Source of the DNA: Herpetosiphon gulosus
GTDB taxonomy: Bacteria; Chloroflexota; Chloroflexia; Chloroflexales; Herpetosiphonaceae
Assembly (NCBI RefSeq): GCF_039545135.1
Contig: NZ_BAABRU010000012.1
Span: 1-64,000 of the forward strand
Length of the DNA stretch: 64,000 nt
Direction: 5' to 3'
Shown here: piece by piece, positions 33,951-41,726 of the stretch
How positions within the stretch are numbered: position 1 is the first letter of the stretch
Layout: every line of letters starts with the position of its first letter
Notes under the pieces: model-generated
What the model was told of the DNA's origin: nothing
Databases searched by the model: none
The model's input: the letters and a program-made list of their open reading frames with translations, nothing else
Position numbers and translations under genes: made by a program

Positions 33951-34778
33951 ATGAGTCAAGCGCTTGAAACAGGCTATGTCGCTGTTGATGGTGGTGAATT
34001 GTATTATGAAGCGGTGGGCAGTGGCTTGCCGTTGGTGTTTATTCACGCTGGGGTGGCCGATTTGCGTATGTGGGATGCTCAAGTTGCCCATTTTTCGCCC
34101 AACTATCGCGTGATTCGTTATGATACCCGTGGCTTTGGACGCTCCAAGACCGAAGCCGTGAGTTTCTCCAATCGCCAAGATCTTTTGGCAGTGCTTGATC
34201 ATTGCAAGGTTGATCAGGCAGTCTTGATTGGCAACTCACGCGGTGGCAGCATTGCGATTGATTCAGCCTTGAGTTTTCCCGAACGGGTCAACGGCTTGGT
34301 GGTGCTTGGCTCAGGCTTGGGTGGCTTTGGCTCGGAAGAACTTCCGCCTGAATTGGTTGAGCCAATTGGCAAGATGCAAGCAGCGCAAGAAGCCAAAGAT
34401 TGGGCTTTATTGGCCGAACTAGAGGCGCGTTTTTGGGCTGATGGCCCGAACCAACCAGCAGGGCGAGCTGATTCAGCAGTCTACGAAGCTGTGCGCTCGA
34501 TGACCTACGAGAACTTGATTAATCAGCCTATCGAAGCCCAAGCCCAACCCTTGGAACCACCAGCAGTTGGCCGTTTAGCTGAAATTAAGGTGCCAATGTT
34601 AATTCTGATTGGCTTGCTTGATGAATCTGATTGTGTTGATGCAGCCAAATATTTAGCTGAACATGTTGTCAACGCCCAATATGTAGCCTTCCCCGACGTA
34701 GCGCATATGGTCAGCTTGGAAAAACCGCAAGAATTTAATCGCATTATGGGCGAATTTATCGAACGTAGTTTATTGTAA
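33951..34778 (+). CDS. alpha/beta hydrolase
   Basis: A 275-residue alpha/beta hydrolase: VFIHAGVADLRMWD, YDTRGFGRS, nucleophile Ser96 in LIGNSRGGSIAID, an acidic residue around GLLDESD, and the catalytic His in PDVAHMVSLEKPQEF. It resembles 3-oxoadipate enol-lactonase/haloperoxidase-like esterases; the substrate cannot be assigned. aggaga lies 6 nt before the ATG. It is divergent from mutY and convergent with the membrane protein downstream. Confidence 0.85.
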   Translation: MSQALETGYVAVDGGELYYEAVGSGLPLVFIHAGVADLRMWDAQVAHFSPNYRVIRYDTRGFGRSKTEAVSFSNRQDLLAVLDHCKVDQAVLIGNSRGGSIAIDSALSFPERVNGLVVLGSGLGGFGSEELPPELVEPIGKMQAAQEAKDWALLAELEARFWADGPNQPAGRADSAVYEAVRSMTYENLINQPIEAQAQPLEPPAVGRLAEIKVPMLILIGLLDESDCVDAAKYLAEHVVNAQYVAFPDVAHMVSLEKPQEFNRIMGEFIERSLL

Positions 34779-35522
34779 TTAATGGATTGGCCCAGCCCGC
34801 CCATTTAATTTGGGTTGGGCCAAACTATCATCAAGCAGCGCCATAATTCGCTGGATCTGCTGCCGTCGCTTGGTGGTTTGATATAAAATCCAGCCAGCCC
34901 CAGCAAAACAGAGCGCCGCCAACATATTGGTCGTCAAGACCATCGAAATCATGAGGTCGTTTTGTTCGTTAAAACTATGGGCAATGATATTCATGCTGCT
35001 GACCATTGTAAGGTAGGCTGCCGAAAAGATGATGACGGTGCGCAACCCTTGCCAACGGGCTTGACGAATACACAGACCAATCATGATAAAACTGGCGATG
35101 CTGGTAAAACTTAACAGCACAATAAACTGACTTGGCCCATTTTGGCGGCCAATCATCAAGGCGGCAAAGCTCTGAATCGCGAAAATGGTGAGCATTGGGG
35201 CTAGCCAAATCTGGGTTGTTCGGCGTAGGCGCAAGGCTTGTTGACCATACCACAGGCCATAGGCTAAACAGACAAAGCCTGGGGTTAAAAATTGAAACAG
35301 ATCGATCGACCAACCAAAAAGACTTTGCCCCGTGGCCAAACGACTAAACCGATTGAGTGATGATAACGCACCACCGAGGCTGATCATCAATGCGCCGAGG
35401 CCAGCCAAATAGCCACTTTCGGCATCCATCAAGCCAATCATACTGGTAAGCCACCACAGAGCAGCGGTAGTCAACGAAAATGTCAGCAAATCGCCTGCTG
35501 CGAGCATCCACATTGTTTGCAT
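34779..35522 (-). CDS. multi-pass membrane protein, unknown function
   Basis: A 247-residue protein with about seven hydrophobic segments (MLAAGDLLTFSLTTAALWWL, LAGLGALMISLGGAL, LFQFLTPGFVCLAYGLWY, IWLAPMLTIFAIQSFAALMI, FIVLLSFTSIASFIMIGLCI, VIIFSAAYLTMVSS, NMLAALCFAGAGWILYQ). The ATG at 35522 is used because GAGAGG lies 9 nt upstream; the longer frame to 35654 would overlap the response-regulator gene. It follows that gene by 28 bp, so it is probably the third gene of the sensor cluster and may be a signalling partner. Confidence 0.7.
   Translation of the reverse strand: MQTMWMLAAGDLLTFSLTTAALWWLTSMIGLMDAESGYLAGLGALMISLGGALSSLNRFSRLATGQSLFGWSIDLFQFLTPGFVCLAYGLWYGQQALRLRRTTQIWLAPMLTIFAIQSFAALMIGRQNGPSQFIVLLSFTSIASFIMIGLCIRQARWQGLRTVIIFSAAYLTMVSSMNIIAHSFNEQNDLMISMVLTTNMLAALCFAGAGWILYQTTKRRQQIQRIMALLDDSLAQPKLNGRAGPIH
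34787..34823. terminator. convergent hairpin
   Basis: A 12-bp stem, ttggcccagccc (34787-34798) with gggttgggccaa (34812-34823), with one G-T pair. It overlaps the 3' end of the minus-strand membrane gene and lies just after the plus-strand hydrolase stop. Confidence 0.55.
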
Positions 35523-35550
35523 AAAAAGCGCCTCTCGACCTTTGGGTTGG

Positions 35551-35967
35551 CTAACGTGGTTCCCAAACCCATTCATCATGTAGAATGCGCCAAATTTGGT
35601 TGGGAAAACGATCTTGTTTAACTGGAATGCCAATAAATCCATCGAAGCCAGCATTCCGCGTTCGTTCTACGTCATCGGGCATGATATTGGCGGTTAAGGC
35701 TATAATGCGCGTGCCAATCAATTTTGGATGCACCCGCAACATTGGTAATTGGGCAAAGGCATCACGCAAGGGCCGCTTAATATCATACAAAATTAAGTCA
35801 AATAGCCCTGATGTTGGTGCATCGAGCATCGTGATCAAGGCCCGACCGTCGCGGCAGCGCAGGCACGAGCGAACCCCAATTTCAGCGATCAGCAGATCTT
35901 GCACCACGAAAAAGGTATCATCACGGTCTTCAACAACCAGCACATGGGCAAAGTTTGGATCAATCAT
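35551..35967 (-). CDS. single-domain response regulator
   Basis: A 138-residue receiver domain without output domain: acidic pair Glu13/Asp14 (VVEDRDD), phosphoacceptor Asp62 (LILYDIKRP), Thr92 (ALTANIM) and Lys117 (GIPVKQDRF; the usual Pro after Lys is missing). It should be phosphorylated by the histidine kinase whose gene overlaps its start by 4 nt. Such proteins act on other proteins or pass phosphate on; the output here is not visible. Confidence 0.88.
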   Translation of the reverse strand: MIDPNFAHVLVVEDRDDTFFVVQDLLIAEIGVRSCLRCRDGRALITMLDAPTSGLFDLILYDIKRPLRDAFAQLPMLRVHPKLIGTRIIALTANIMPDDVERTRNAGFDGFIGIPVKQDRFPNQIWRILHDEWVWEPR

Positions 35968-37457
35968 AGCGCTGTCTGTTTCGTTTGCGGGTCGAAAATA
36001 ACGACTTCAGGCGTGAGATTTTCGGCAATTGGCAGGGTGAAGCTAAAACTCGATCCACTGCCAAACTGACTTTCGGCCCACATCGTGCCGCCCTGTAATT
36101 CTACCAAGTGGCGGCTAATTGGCAAGCCCAAACCTGTGCCTTGTTGACGTTGAGCTGAGGCGGCTTGCTCAACTTGGTGAAATTCTTCAAACACCAAGGG
36201 CAATTCGTGAGCTGGAATACCTGCGCCAGTATCGATGACTGAAATTTGCACCATCCCATCGCTCTCGAAGGCGCGGAGTGTAATACCGCCGCTATCGGTA
36301 AATTTGGCAGCGTTGGAAAGCAGATTGAGCAAAATCTGGCGTACCCGCACTTTATCGCCGCGCACAGGCGGGATTTCTTCCTCAACATCTGATTCGAGGT
36401 TGAGACCTTTACTCTTGGTCAAGCCAACCGCTGTTGCCATAACCCCATTGAAAATTGGCTGCAAATCAAGCAGTTCAAGGTGCAATTCCATGCGTCCAGC
36501 TTCAATTTTCGAGAGATCTAAGATATCGTTGATTAGGCCAAGCAGATGCTCGCTATTGACCAAGACCCGTTCTTGCAGCTCAATTTGACGAGCGGTCAAA
36601 TCGCCATAACGTGGTTTGCCCAAAAACTGGGTAAAGTTGATGATGGCGTTGAGTGGCGTGCGCAGTTCGTGCGACATATTGGCTAAGAAGCGGGTTTTTA
36701 ACGTATTAGCCTCGTCGGCGGCAGTCCGTGCTACCTCTAGCTCTTTATTGAGAACTTGTAACTGGCTATTCAAGCGCGATTGCATTTCGTAAGCGCCCTC
36801 AAGCTCTAGCAAGGTACGAGCAACCCGGGCTTCGCTGACCCGCAAGCGTTCGGCGCGGCGTTCAGCCAAACGATGACTTTCCATGGCCCATTCAACGGTT
36901 GCCACCAAGTCGCGAGTAGCTAGCCAACTGGTAAGTGCTGCCAACATCAAGGTAACTGATGGCGGTGTAAACGTGGTGATAAATTGAGTGATTGAGCCAT
37001 AGTGATTGGTAAAATTGAGGGCTGAGGCAATCCCAACCATTACAAATATAACCACCACAAGCGCAACAACCGTGAATGGTGCGCGAGGCGAATACAAAAT
37101 CCCAGCGATAATCACCGCCAAGACCAGCGAGTAGCTCATAAATTGGGTTGTGCCAGGCAGCAAAAAGAGGCTAATCGTTGGCGTGCCGACAATTGAGAAA
37201 AAGAAAGCACCTCGCGCCAAGCGAATTTTGTTGTAGCGCAGGCCCATAAAAGCCATGCCTGTGCCAACCGCAAATAGTACCCACGGCGGGCCGCTGCGGG
37301 TATAATCGCCTGCATTGCTAGTAACTTGGGTCAGCAGCATGGCGAACCAAAGCACGCCAAAACCCAAACACAAATAGACTAAAATCGTGAGAGTGTCGAT
37401 CCGAAACGATAAGAGATTTTCCTGAAGGCTGGCATCGATTTGATCGTGTTCTTCCAT
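35964..37457 (-). CDS. membrane sensor histidine kinase
   Basis: A 497-residue kinase from ATG 37457 (MEEHDQID); the ORF runs 14 codons further to a TTG but without a better ribosome site. The N-terminal half has about six membrane helices, then a coiled coil (WAMESHRLAERRAERLRVSEARVARTLLELE, cut here into parts), a HisKA domain with the phospho-His in NMSHELRTPLNAII, and a HATPase with LLNLLSNAAKFTDSGG, VIDTGAGIP and GTGLGLPISRHLVE. It autophosphorylates in response to an unknown signal and should pair with the overlapping response regulator. Confidence 0.92.
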   Translation of the reverse strand: MEEHDQIDASLQENLLSFRIDTLTILVYLCLGFGVLWFAMLLTQVTSNAGDYTRSGPPWVLFAVGTGMAFMGLRYNKIRLARGAFFFSIVGTPTISLFLLPGTTQFMSYSLVLAVIIAGILYSPRAPFTVVALVVVIFVMVGIASALNFTNHYGSITQFITTFTPPSVTLMLAALTSWLATRDLVATVEWAMESHRLAERRAERLRVSEARVARTLLELEGAYEMQSRLNSQLQVLNKELEVARTAADEANTLKTRFLANMSHELRTPLNAIINFTQFLGKPRYGDLTARQIELQERVLVNSEHLLGLINDILDLSKIEAGRMELHLELLDLQPIFNGVMATAVGLTKSKGLNLESDVEEEIPPVRGDKVRVRQILLNLLSNAAKFTDSGGITLRAFESDGMVQISVIDTGAGIPAHELPLVFEEFHQVEQAASAQRQQGTGLGLPISRHLVELQGGTMWAESQFGSGSSFSFTLPIAENLTPEVVIFDPQTKQTAL

Positions 37458-37539
37458 GGTGGGGCCACCATTCAGTTGAATTAATATGCTTGCTGACAAT
37501 TGGTTGATTATGGCTCAAAATCATACCATGTTTTTGCAA

Positions 37540-38376
37540 TTATTGTGCATCAGATTGCGCTAAATCAGCCTGTTGCGCCTCAAGTAAACGCGGCCAATCT
37601 TCACGTTTCCAACGATAGGGCAATTGAATGAATGTGCCTGCTTGTGGTGCGTTGAGCAATAGATTCAAGCCATGGTTAATTAATAGTTGTTGCTGGACAA
37701 GATTATTTGGCTCGCCCAAAACATGGCCAAATGGAAACTTCACACTTAACCCACGTGGAATCCCCAGCTGTTGAGCAATTTCAGCCAGCAGAAAAAAGCT
37801 GACAGTGCTAATCCCAGCCGCTTCTAAAACTCGTGCGATCAGTCCCACGGACTGATTACAGATGCCTCAGGCCGGAGTAAGCACTGCTGCTGTCACGCCT
37901 GCTTCGCGCAAATTGCGAGCAACAGTTGGGGCAGTTTGCTTGATTAATGTCTCAATATGTTCATCGGTGATATGGCCCATGAAACTGTAGCATGGCCCAA
38001 GGCTTTGAATTGTGCCACGGGCGGCGAGTTGCTGAAAATGGCTGATCGGCAAGACAATATTTAGATCGCGATCAGCGTCACGATGATCATAATAATCGTG
38101 GGTAATCATCAAATCGTTGGGGCTGGCAGTGGCGGGAATCAAACGAAAACTGGGGTCGCCGTGCGGGTCGTGCATATCAAAGGCTGGATCAGTGCGCAGA
38201 TGTACACCGCCAGTTGTAATTAAACTGATCCGCTGTTGGGCTAACGTGCCACGCAGCGGAGTCCATGGAATTTGGGCTGCAACTGATTGCACCTGAAAGC
38301 GTTTGGCCCAACGTTGACCAAGCCCAGGCATTGCTCGATACAACCAAGCCCCAAGTTGATTGAATGCTCGCCGCAT
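37540..38376 (-). CDS. GrdB-like selenoprotein (glycine/sarcosine/betaine reductase B family), in-frame UGA read as selenocysteine
   Basis: Two adjacent frames, 38376-37867 and 37866-37540, are in the same register and separated by a single TGA (37867-37869). Read through, the protein has 278 residues and the junction is AVLTPA-U-GICNQSVGLIARV. This matches the GrdB Sec motif (U-x-x-C, followed by a helix and a GI-x-TV strand). The N-terminal half has LITTGGVHLRTDPAFDMHD and DPSFRLIPATASPNDLMITHDYYDH, and the C-terminal half FGHVLGEPNN, as in the family. A SECIS-like hairpin follows the TGA. The ATG at 38376 has ggag 7 nt upstream. Function is probably a redox/reductase reaction via Sec170 and Cys173; the substrate is unknown. 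The alternative is a nonsense mutation of a Cys codon (TGC/TGT). Confidence 0.75.
37838..37856 (-). promoter_or_regulatory. SECIS-like hairpin downstream of UGA
   Basis: On the mRNA, atcagtcc (37856-37849) pairs perfectly with ggactgat (37845-37838), with apical loop GUG. It starts 10 nt after the TGA, close to the 11-nt spacing of the Escherichia coli fdhF SECIS, and the loop contains the G-U expected for SelB. It lies inside the coding sequence, as bacterial SECIS elements do. Confidence 0.65.
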
Positions 38377-38437
38377 AGCCAAACTCCATGATCAAACCTG
38401 CTCCAAGCAGTTTAGCATGCTAAGGAATGTTGGGCAA

Positions 38438-38472
38438 TAAAAAACAGCACCAATCATAACGATCGGTGCTGT
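38438..38472 (-). terminator. rho-independent terminator of trxA
   Basis: On the minus strand acagcaccgatc pairs with gattggtgctgt (one G-T pair), followed by TTTTTTATTG. Classic form, 22 bp after the trxA stop. Confidence 0.9.
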
Positions 38473-38494
38473 AGTTGCTTACGAATAAGCCTAA

Positions 38495-38836
38495 TTATGC
38501 TTCGTTAGCTGGGTTAAGAATCGCTTCGATTCGTTCTTGATAGATCTTCTTAGGGCCAGCGCCGACGATCCGATCGACTTCTTGACCGCCTTGGAAGAAG
38601 ATCAAAGTTGGGATACCTTGGACCCCAAACTTCATAGCGTTGCCACTATCTTCATCGGTGTTAACCTTGGCAATTAACAATTTGCCTTGGTATTCGTCAG
38701 CCAACTCTTCGAGCACAGGGGCGATTGAGCGACAAGGCCCACACCATGGTGCCCAAAAATCAACCAAAACGGGAATATCGGAATTAATCACTGCTGATTC
38801 GAATTCGGCATCGCTAACTGCTAATGGCTTGGCCAT
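38495..38836 (-). CDS. trxA: thioredoxin
   Basis: A 113-residue thioredoxin: DFWAPWCGPCRSIAPVLEELA with the CGPC redox pair, VNTDEDSGNAMKFGVQGIPTLIFF with the cis-Pro, and GGQEVDRIVGAGP. It is a disulfide reductase of the cytoplasm. ATG 38836 (MAKPLAVSD) is used: AAGGAGG lies 7 nt before it, and the longer frame adds 18 unrelated residues. A strong terminator follows. It is just upstream of the selenoprotein candidate on the same strand but with its own terminator; thioredoxin is the usual reductant of GrdB-type systems, so the proximity may be meaningful. Confidence 0.96.
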   Translation of the reverse strand: MAKPLAVSDAEFESAVINSDIPVLVDFWAPWCGPCRSIAPVLEELADEYQGKLLIAKVNTDEDSGNAMKFGVQGIPTLIFFQGGQEVDRIVGAGPKKIYQERIEAILNPANEA

Positions 38837-38936
38837 TGAAAGTCCTCCTTGATAGCTTGTGCATTGCTGCACCTGCATGTAGTGTAGCACGTTTTTGGCA
38901 AAAGCTAATAAGCGTTATATTAATCTTTTGCTGCTT

Positions 38937-39608
38937 CTAAGCGCCATTAAAACGTTGTTGCAAGGCTTGCTCAATCGCCTTGGAAACTTGATCAGGTGTA
39001 CCATCAGCATCGATCAAAATCAGCAAATCGCGTTCGCCATAGAATTGGAGCAGTGGCTCAGTTTTGGCATTGTATTCAGCTAAACGACGTTTAATCGTCT
39101 CTGGCTTATCGTCATCGCGCTCGATTAACATGCCACCATTGGCGCGACAATCATCTAAAGCCGCTTGATCATTAATATGCAAAATCTGGTCGGGCTGACC
39201 TTTGATTCGACAGATGCGGCGGCCACTTAAGCGCCGAATTGCTTCTTCATCAGAGAGGGTCAGGGCAATTACCACATCAAGCGGACGGCTAATGGTCTGC
39301 ATCAATTGATCAAGGCTTTGGGCTTGGCTCAGCGTGCGCGGATAGCCATCGAGCAGCACCCCAACCTCGCTAGGAATTCCCAGCAACCATTCATTTAGCA
39401 ATTTGTTCATTAATGTATCGTCAACCAAACGGCCTTCAGCCATGACCTGAGCGACCTCTTGGCCTAGCTCGGAGCCAGTTTCGACGGTTTGGCGTAGGCG
39501 TTGGCCGGTAGATATTGAATCAATCGCAGCCAGTTTATCCAAATAAGCGGCTTGAGTCGATTTCCCCGCACCTGGGGGGCCAAAAAGAATGAGGTTAAGC
39601 GGTTTCAT
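38937..39608 (-). CDS. adk: adenylate kinase
   Basis: A 223-residue adenylate kinase (ATP + AMP = 2 ADP): P-loop LILFGPPGAGKSTQA, DSISTGQRLRQ (AMP site), the family signature VLLDGYPRTLSQAQSL, the LID segment GRRICRIKGQPDQILHIND without the four zinc cysteines, and ERDDDKPETIKRRLAEYN. Length and motif order are normal. The Asp-Gly-Tyr-Pro-Arg variant (usually DGFPR) is a mild change. Confidence 0.95.
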   Translation of the reverse strand: MKPLNLILFGPPGAGKSTQAAYLDKLAAIDSISTGQRLRQTVETGSELGQEVAQVMAEGRLVDDTLMNKLLNEWLLGIPSEVGVLLDGYPRTLSQAQSLDQLMQTISRPLDVVIALTLSDEEAIRRLSGRRICRIKGQPDQILHINDQAALDDCRANGGMLIERDDDKPETIKRRLAEYNAKTEPLLQFYGERDLLILIDADGTPDQVSKAIEQALQQRFNGA

Positions 39609-39681
39609 CCTTATACCTCGATATTAAACAACACTAGCCATAATCTTATCACAGCCGTTTATGGCTGAGGTAGCAGGTTTA

Positions 39682-39711
39682 AAACAAAACAACCGCGAAT
39701 ATTCGCGATTG
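39682..39711 (-). terminator. terminator of tRNA-Leu
   Basis: On the minus strand caatcgcgaa pairs with ttcgcggttg (one G-T), followed by TTTTGTTTT. It begins 6 nt after the encoded CCA of the tRNA. Confidence 0.85.
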
Positions 39712-39716
39712 TCGAG

Positions 39717-39803
39717 TGGTGCCGATGGTGGGAGTCGAACCCACACTCCCTTGCGAGAACTACGCCCTGAACGTAGCGCGTCTGCCAATTCCGCCACATC
39801 GGC
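39717..39803 (-). tRNA. tRNA-Leu (CAG anticodon)
   Basis: On the minus strand: acceptor gccgatg/catcggc, anticodon stem ctacg/cgtag with loop ttcaggg giving CAG, a long variable arm (ttctcgcaaggga) typical of class II tRNA-Leu, T arm gtggg-ttcgact-cccac, and encoded CCA at 39717-39719. Confidence 0.96.
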
Positions 39804-39964
39804 TAAGGGATTTGTTGCCAAAGCAACGCTGTTGAGTATAGCTGATTTTAGGCGATTGTGCAAGTTGCAGTTAAAAAGATTCAGAGCCGCAGTTGCGACT
39901 CCGAATCGGTGTAGATACTCACATATTTGCGGTTGACTCTCGGTTGCCCTGAAATATTCGAAGA

Positions 39965-40537
39965 TTAATTCTGTAGTTTGGCGAGTTCTTCGCTGGTAAT
40001 CATACGAAATTGATTGCTGCTAGCATCGTTGATATAGACCATCTCTTCTTGCTTGACGCTCACCAACATATCCAAACGTTGGTCGGCATTGACATCGGCA
40101 AAGCGCAGGGTGACTGGGGTCAAATCTTCGCCAGCCCCAAATAGATACGGGCCAACGATCGTGCGAGCTTTAGCTGGGTCTCCGCCAGGCATTTCGACAA
40201 TCACGATGCGGCGTTCCATATTCATTGCGACAAAGTGTGAGGGCAAACCATTGGCTTCATCGTGGCCAACGAATGCGGTGGTTTGCATGGTGCGTGGGCG
40301 GCCATATTTCACATCGTCGTACTTAACCTTGAACCACGAAACAATCGGGCTAAACATGGCATTGGCCAAAAACAACGCCAGAATAATACAGATGGCATAA
40401 GCGAATTTATTATGCACCCCAAAGCCTACTGAGCGACTGGCATACCGCTGCCGCGTTTGCGGTAAGGTAATCACGGTGGTAGGTCTCGTGCGGCGCACAA
40501 CCTCCGCTGAACGTAGATCGCGACTTGTGATGGCCAT
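39965..40537 (-). CDS. single-pass membrane protein, unknown function
   Basis: A 190-residue protein. ATG 40537 is chosen because CAGGAGG lies 8 nt upstream; the longer frame has no such site. It has a basic cytoplasmic N-terminus (SRDLRSAEVVRRTRPTT), one membrane helix (FAYAICIILALFLANAMF, about 50-68), then an extracytoplasmic beta-rich domain with a FADVNADQRLDMLVSV strand reminiscent of FG-GAP/VCBS-type Ca-binding loops (DVNADQRLD). No family assigned. Monocistronic. Confidence 0.7.
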   Translation of the reverse strand: MAITSRDLRSAEVVRRTRPTTVITLPQTRQRYASRSVGFGVHNKFAYAICIILALFLANAMFSPIVSWFKVKYDDVKYGRPRTMQTTAFVGHDEANGLPSHFVAMNMERRIVIVEMPGGDPAKARTIVGPYLFGAGEDLTPVTLRFADVNADQRLDMLVSVKQEEMVYINDASSNQFRMITSEELAKLQN

Positions 40538-40676
40538 AGCGAACCTCCTGTGAGTCAACCACTTGAGAACAAATATGCTGGTTGTGAGTATAGTAGAACA
40601 TGCGTTCTGTGTCAAGTAAAAAGTAGCCTTTTTGCTAATTCGCTCTCTGATTGGTTGTCGTATAGCCTTTTTTGCT

Positions 40677-41579
40677 TTATTTAGTACCTGAATATCCTAC
40701 AACATGCGTCCAATATGGGTTTGTCCAAATTTCGCCATGAGTTGGCTGAAAAATGCTCAATGCCTGTTGATCAGCAGCAAGGTATGCTCGTAACCAAGCG
40801 GTTAAATACCCGCGATAACTACCGCCATCTTGTTCGATTTCGGTATGGCCTGCACCAACCGCCATTGCCAAGAAGCGTTCGGTGGCGCTAGATTGTTCTA
40901 AACTAGCTTGGTTGGCTGAGGCAGGCGAAACAATTAAATCGCGTGTACCACTCAGAATTAACCACGGAATCGCGATCAAACTTGGATTATAGCGATGGGC
41001 TTCATCAGTCCAGCGTTGTTGGGGCAATGCATTGGTAATCAAGGTTTTGATCATGTGGCCTTGTGGATAACGATTGTAAGCATTAATTACGCCTGTTGCT
41101 CCCTGTGATGTGCCAACTGCGCCAATTTGATCAAGCTGGATTTTTTGAAATAATTCGTTATATTGATCATCATTAGCAGCGATTAAATAATCGAGTGTTT
41201 GAATAATTGCCGCACCATCGCCTGTTGTTTCACTATAACTATCAATTACAATCAAGCCCCAACTTGCCAAATGCTCAAATAAACCAGCATATTTTGCTGG
41301 CGATGCAATTGTGCCATTACCCCAAATAATCGCCGGATATGCTTGAACTAAATCCTTTGGATAATAGATGATGGCCTTTTGCCCATCGGCTAACGCTACA
41401 TCATGTTGGGTTATTGCTAAACTGCCAGGTTGGGCATAAGCAAATTCCAAAGGATAAGCCGGATCGTATTGATAGTTATTACGTTTGCCTGCGGTGAATT
41501 TCAATCCACCTATAGCGATAATCGTTAGCAGGATCAAACTTGCCAAAATACCCCAAAGTACCTTTTTATACCGTGCCAT
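40677..41579 (-). CDS. membrane-anchored alpha/beta hydrolase (chlorophyllase/PETase-like fold)
   Basis: A 300-residue protein with an N-terminal signal anchor (VLWGILASLILLTIIAIGG). The triad is Ser158 in VGTSQGATG, Asp214 in LSGTRDLIVSP and His245 in GAGHTEIEQ; IIWGNGT is the oxyanion region. The strand order and 'PAIIWGNGTIASP...LASWGLIVIDSYSE' pattern match the dienelactone hydrolase/chlorophyllase/cutinase-like group of exported esterases. Substrate unknown. AT-richer than its neighbours. Confidence 0.8.
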   Translation of the reverse strand: MARYKKVLWGILASLILLTIIAIGGLKFTAGKRNNYQYDPAYPLEFAYAQPGSLAITQHDVALADGQKAIIYYPKDLVQAYPAIIWGNGTIASPAKYAGLFEHLASWGLIVIDSYSETTGDGAAIIQTLDYLIAANDDQYNELFQKIQLDQIGAVGTSQGATGVINAYNRYPQGHMIKTLITNALPQQRWTDEAHRYNPSLIAIPWLILSGTRDLIVSPASANQASLEQSSATERFLAMAVGAGHTEIEQDGGSYRGYLTAWLRAYLAADQQALSIFQPTHGEIWTNPYWTHVVGYSGTK

Positions 41580-41726
41580 GTGGTTGCCTCATACTAGCCT
41601 AATTGACCTAATTTTAGCCAATTTAGCCAAATGGTTTGGCTAGCATGCCAAAAATAGTGGGTTTGTGTATCTAGGGTTGGGGTAGCGCTACGATTGTCAG
41701 CTTCTAGCAAAACAAGGAAGGCCGAG

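Noticed and set aside
37540-37848. Separate 102-residue gene downstream of the GrdB-like ORF
   Set aside because: It is in frame with the upstream ORF across one TGA, its first residues continue a conserved family motif, and its apparent start lies inside the hairpin with no ribosome site.
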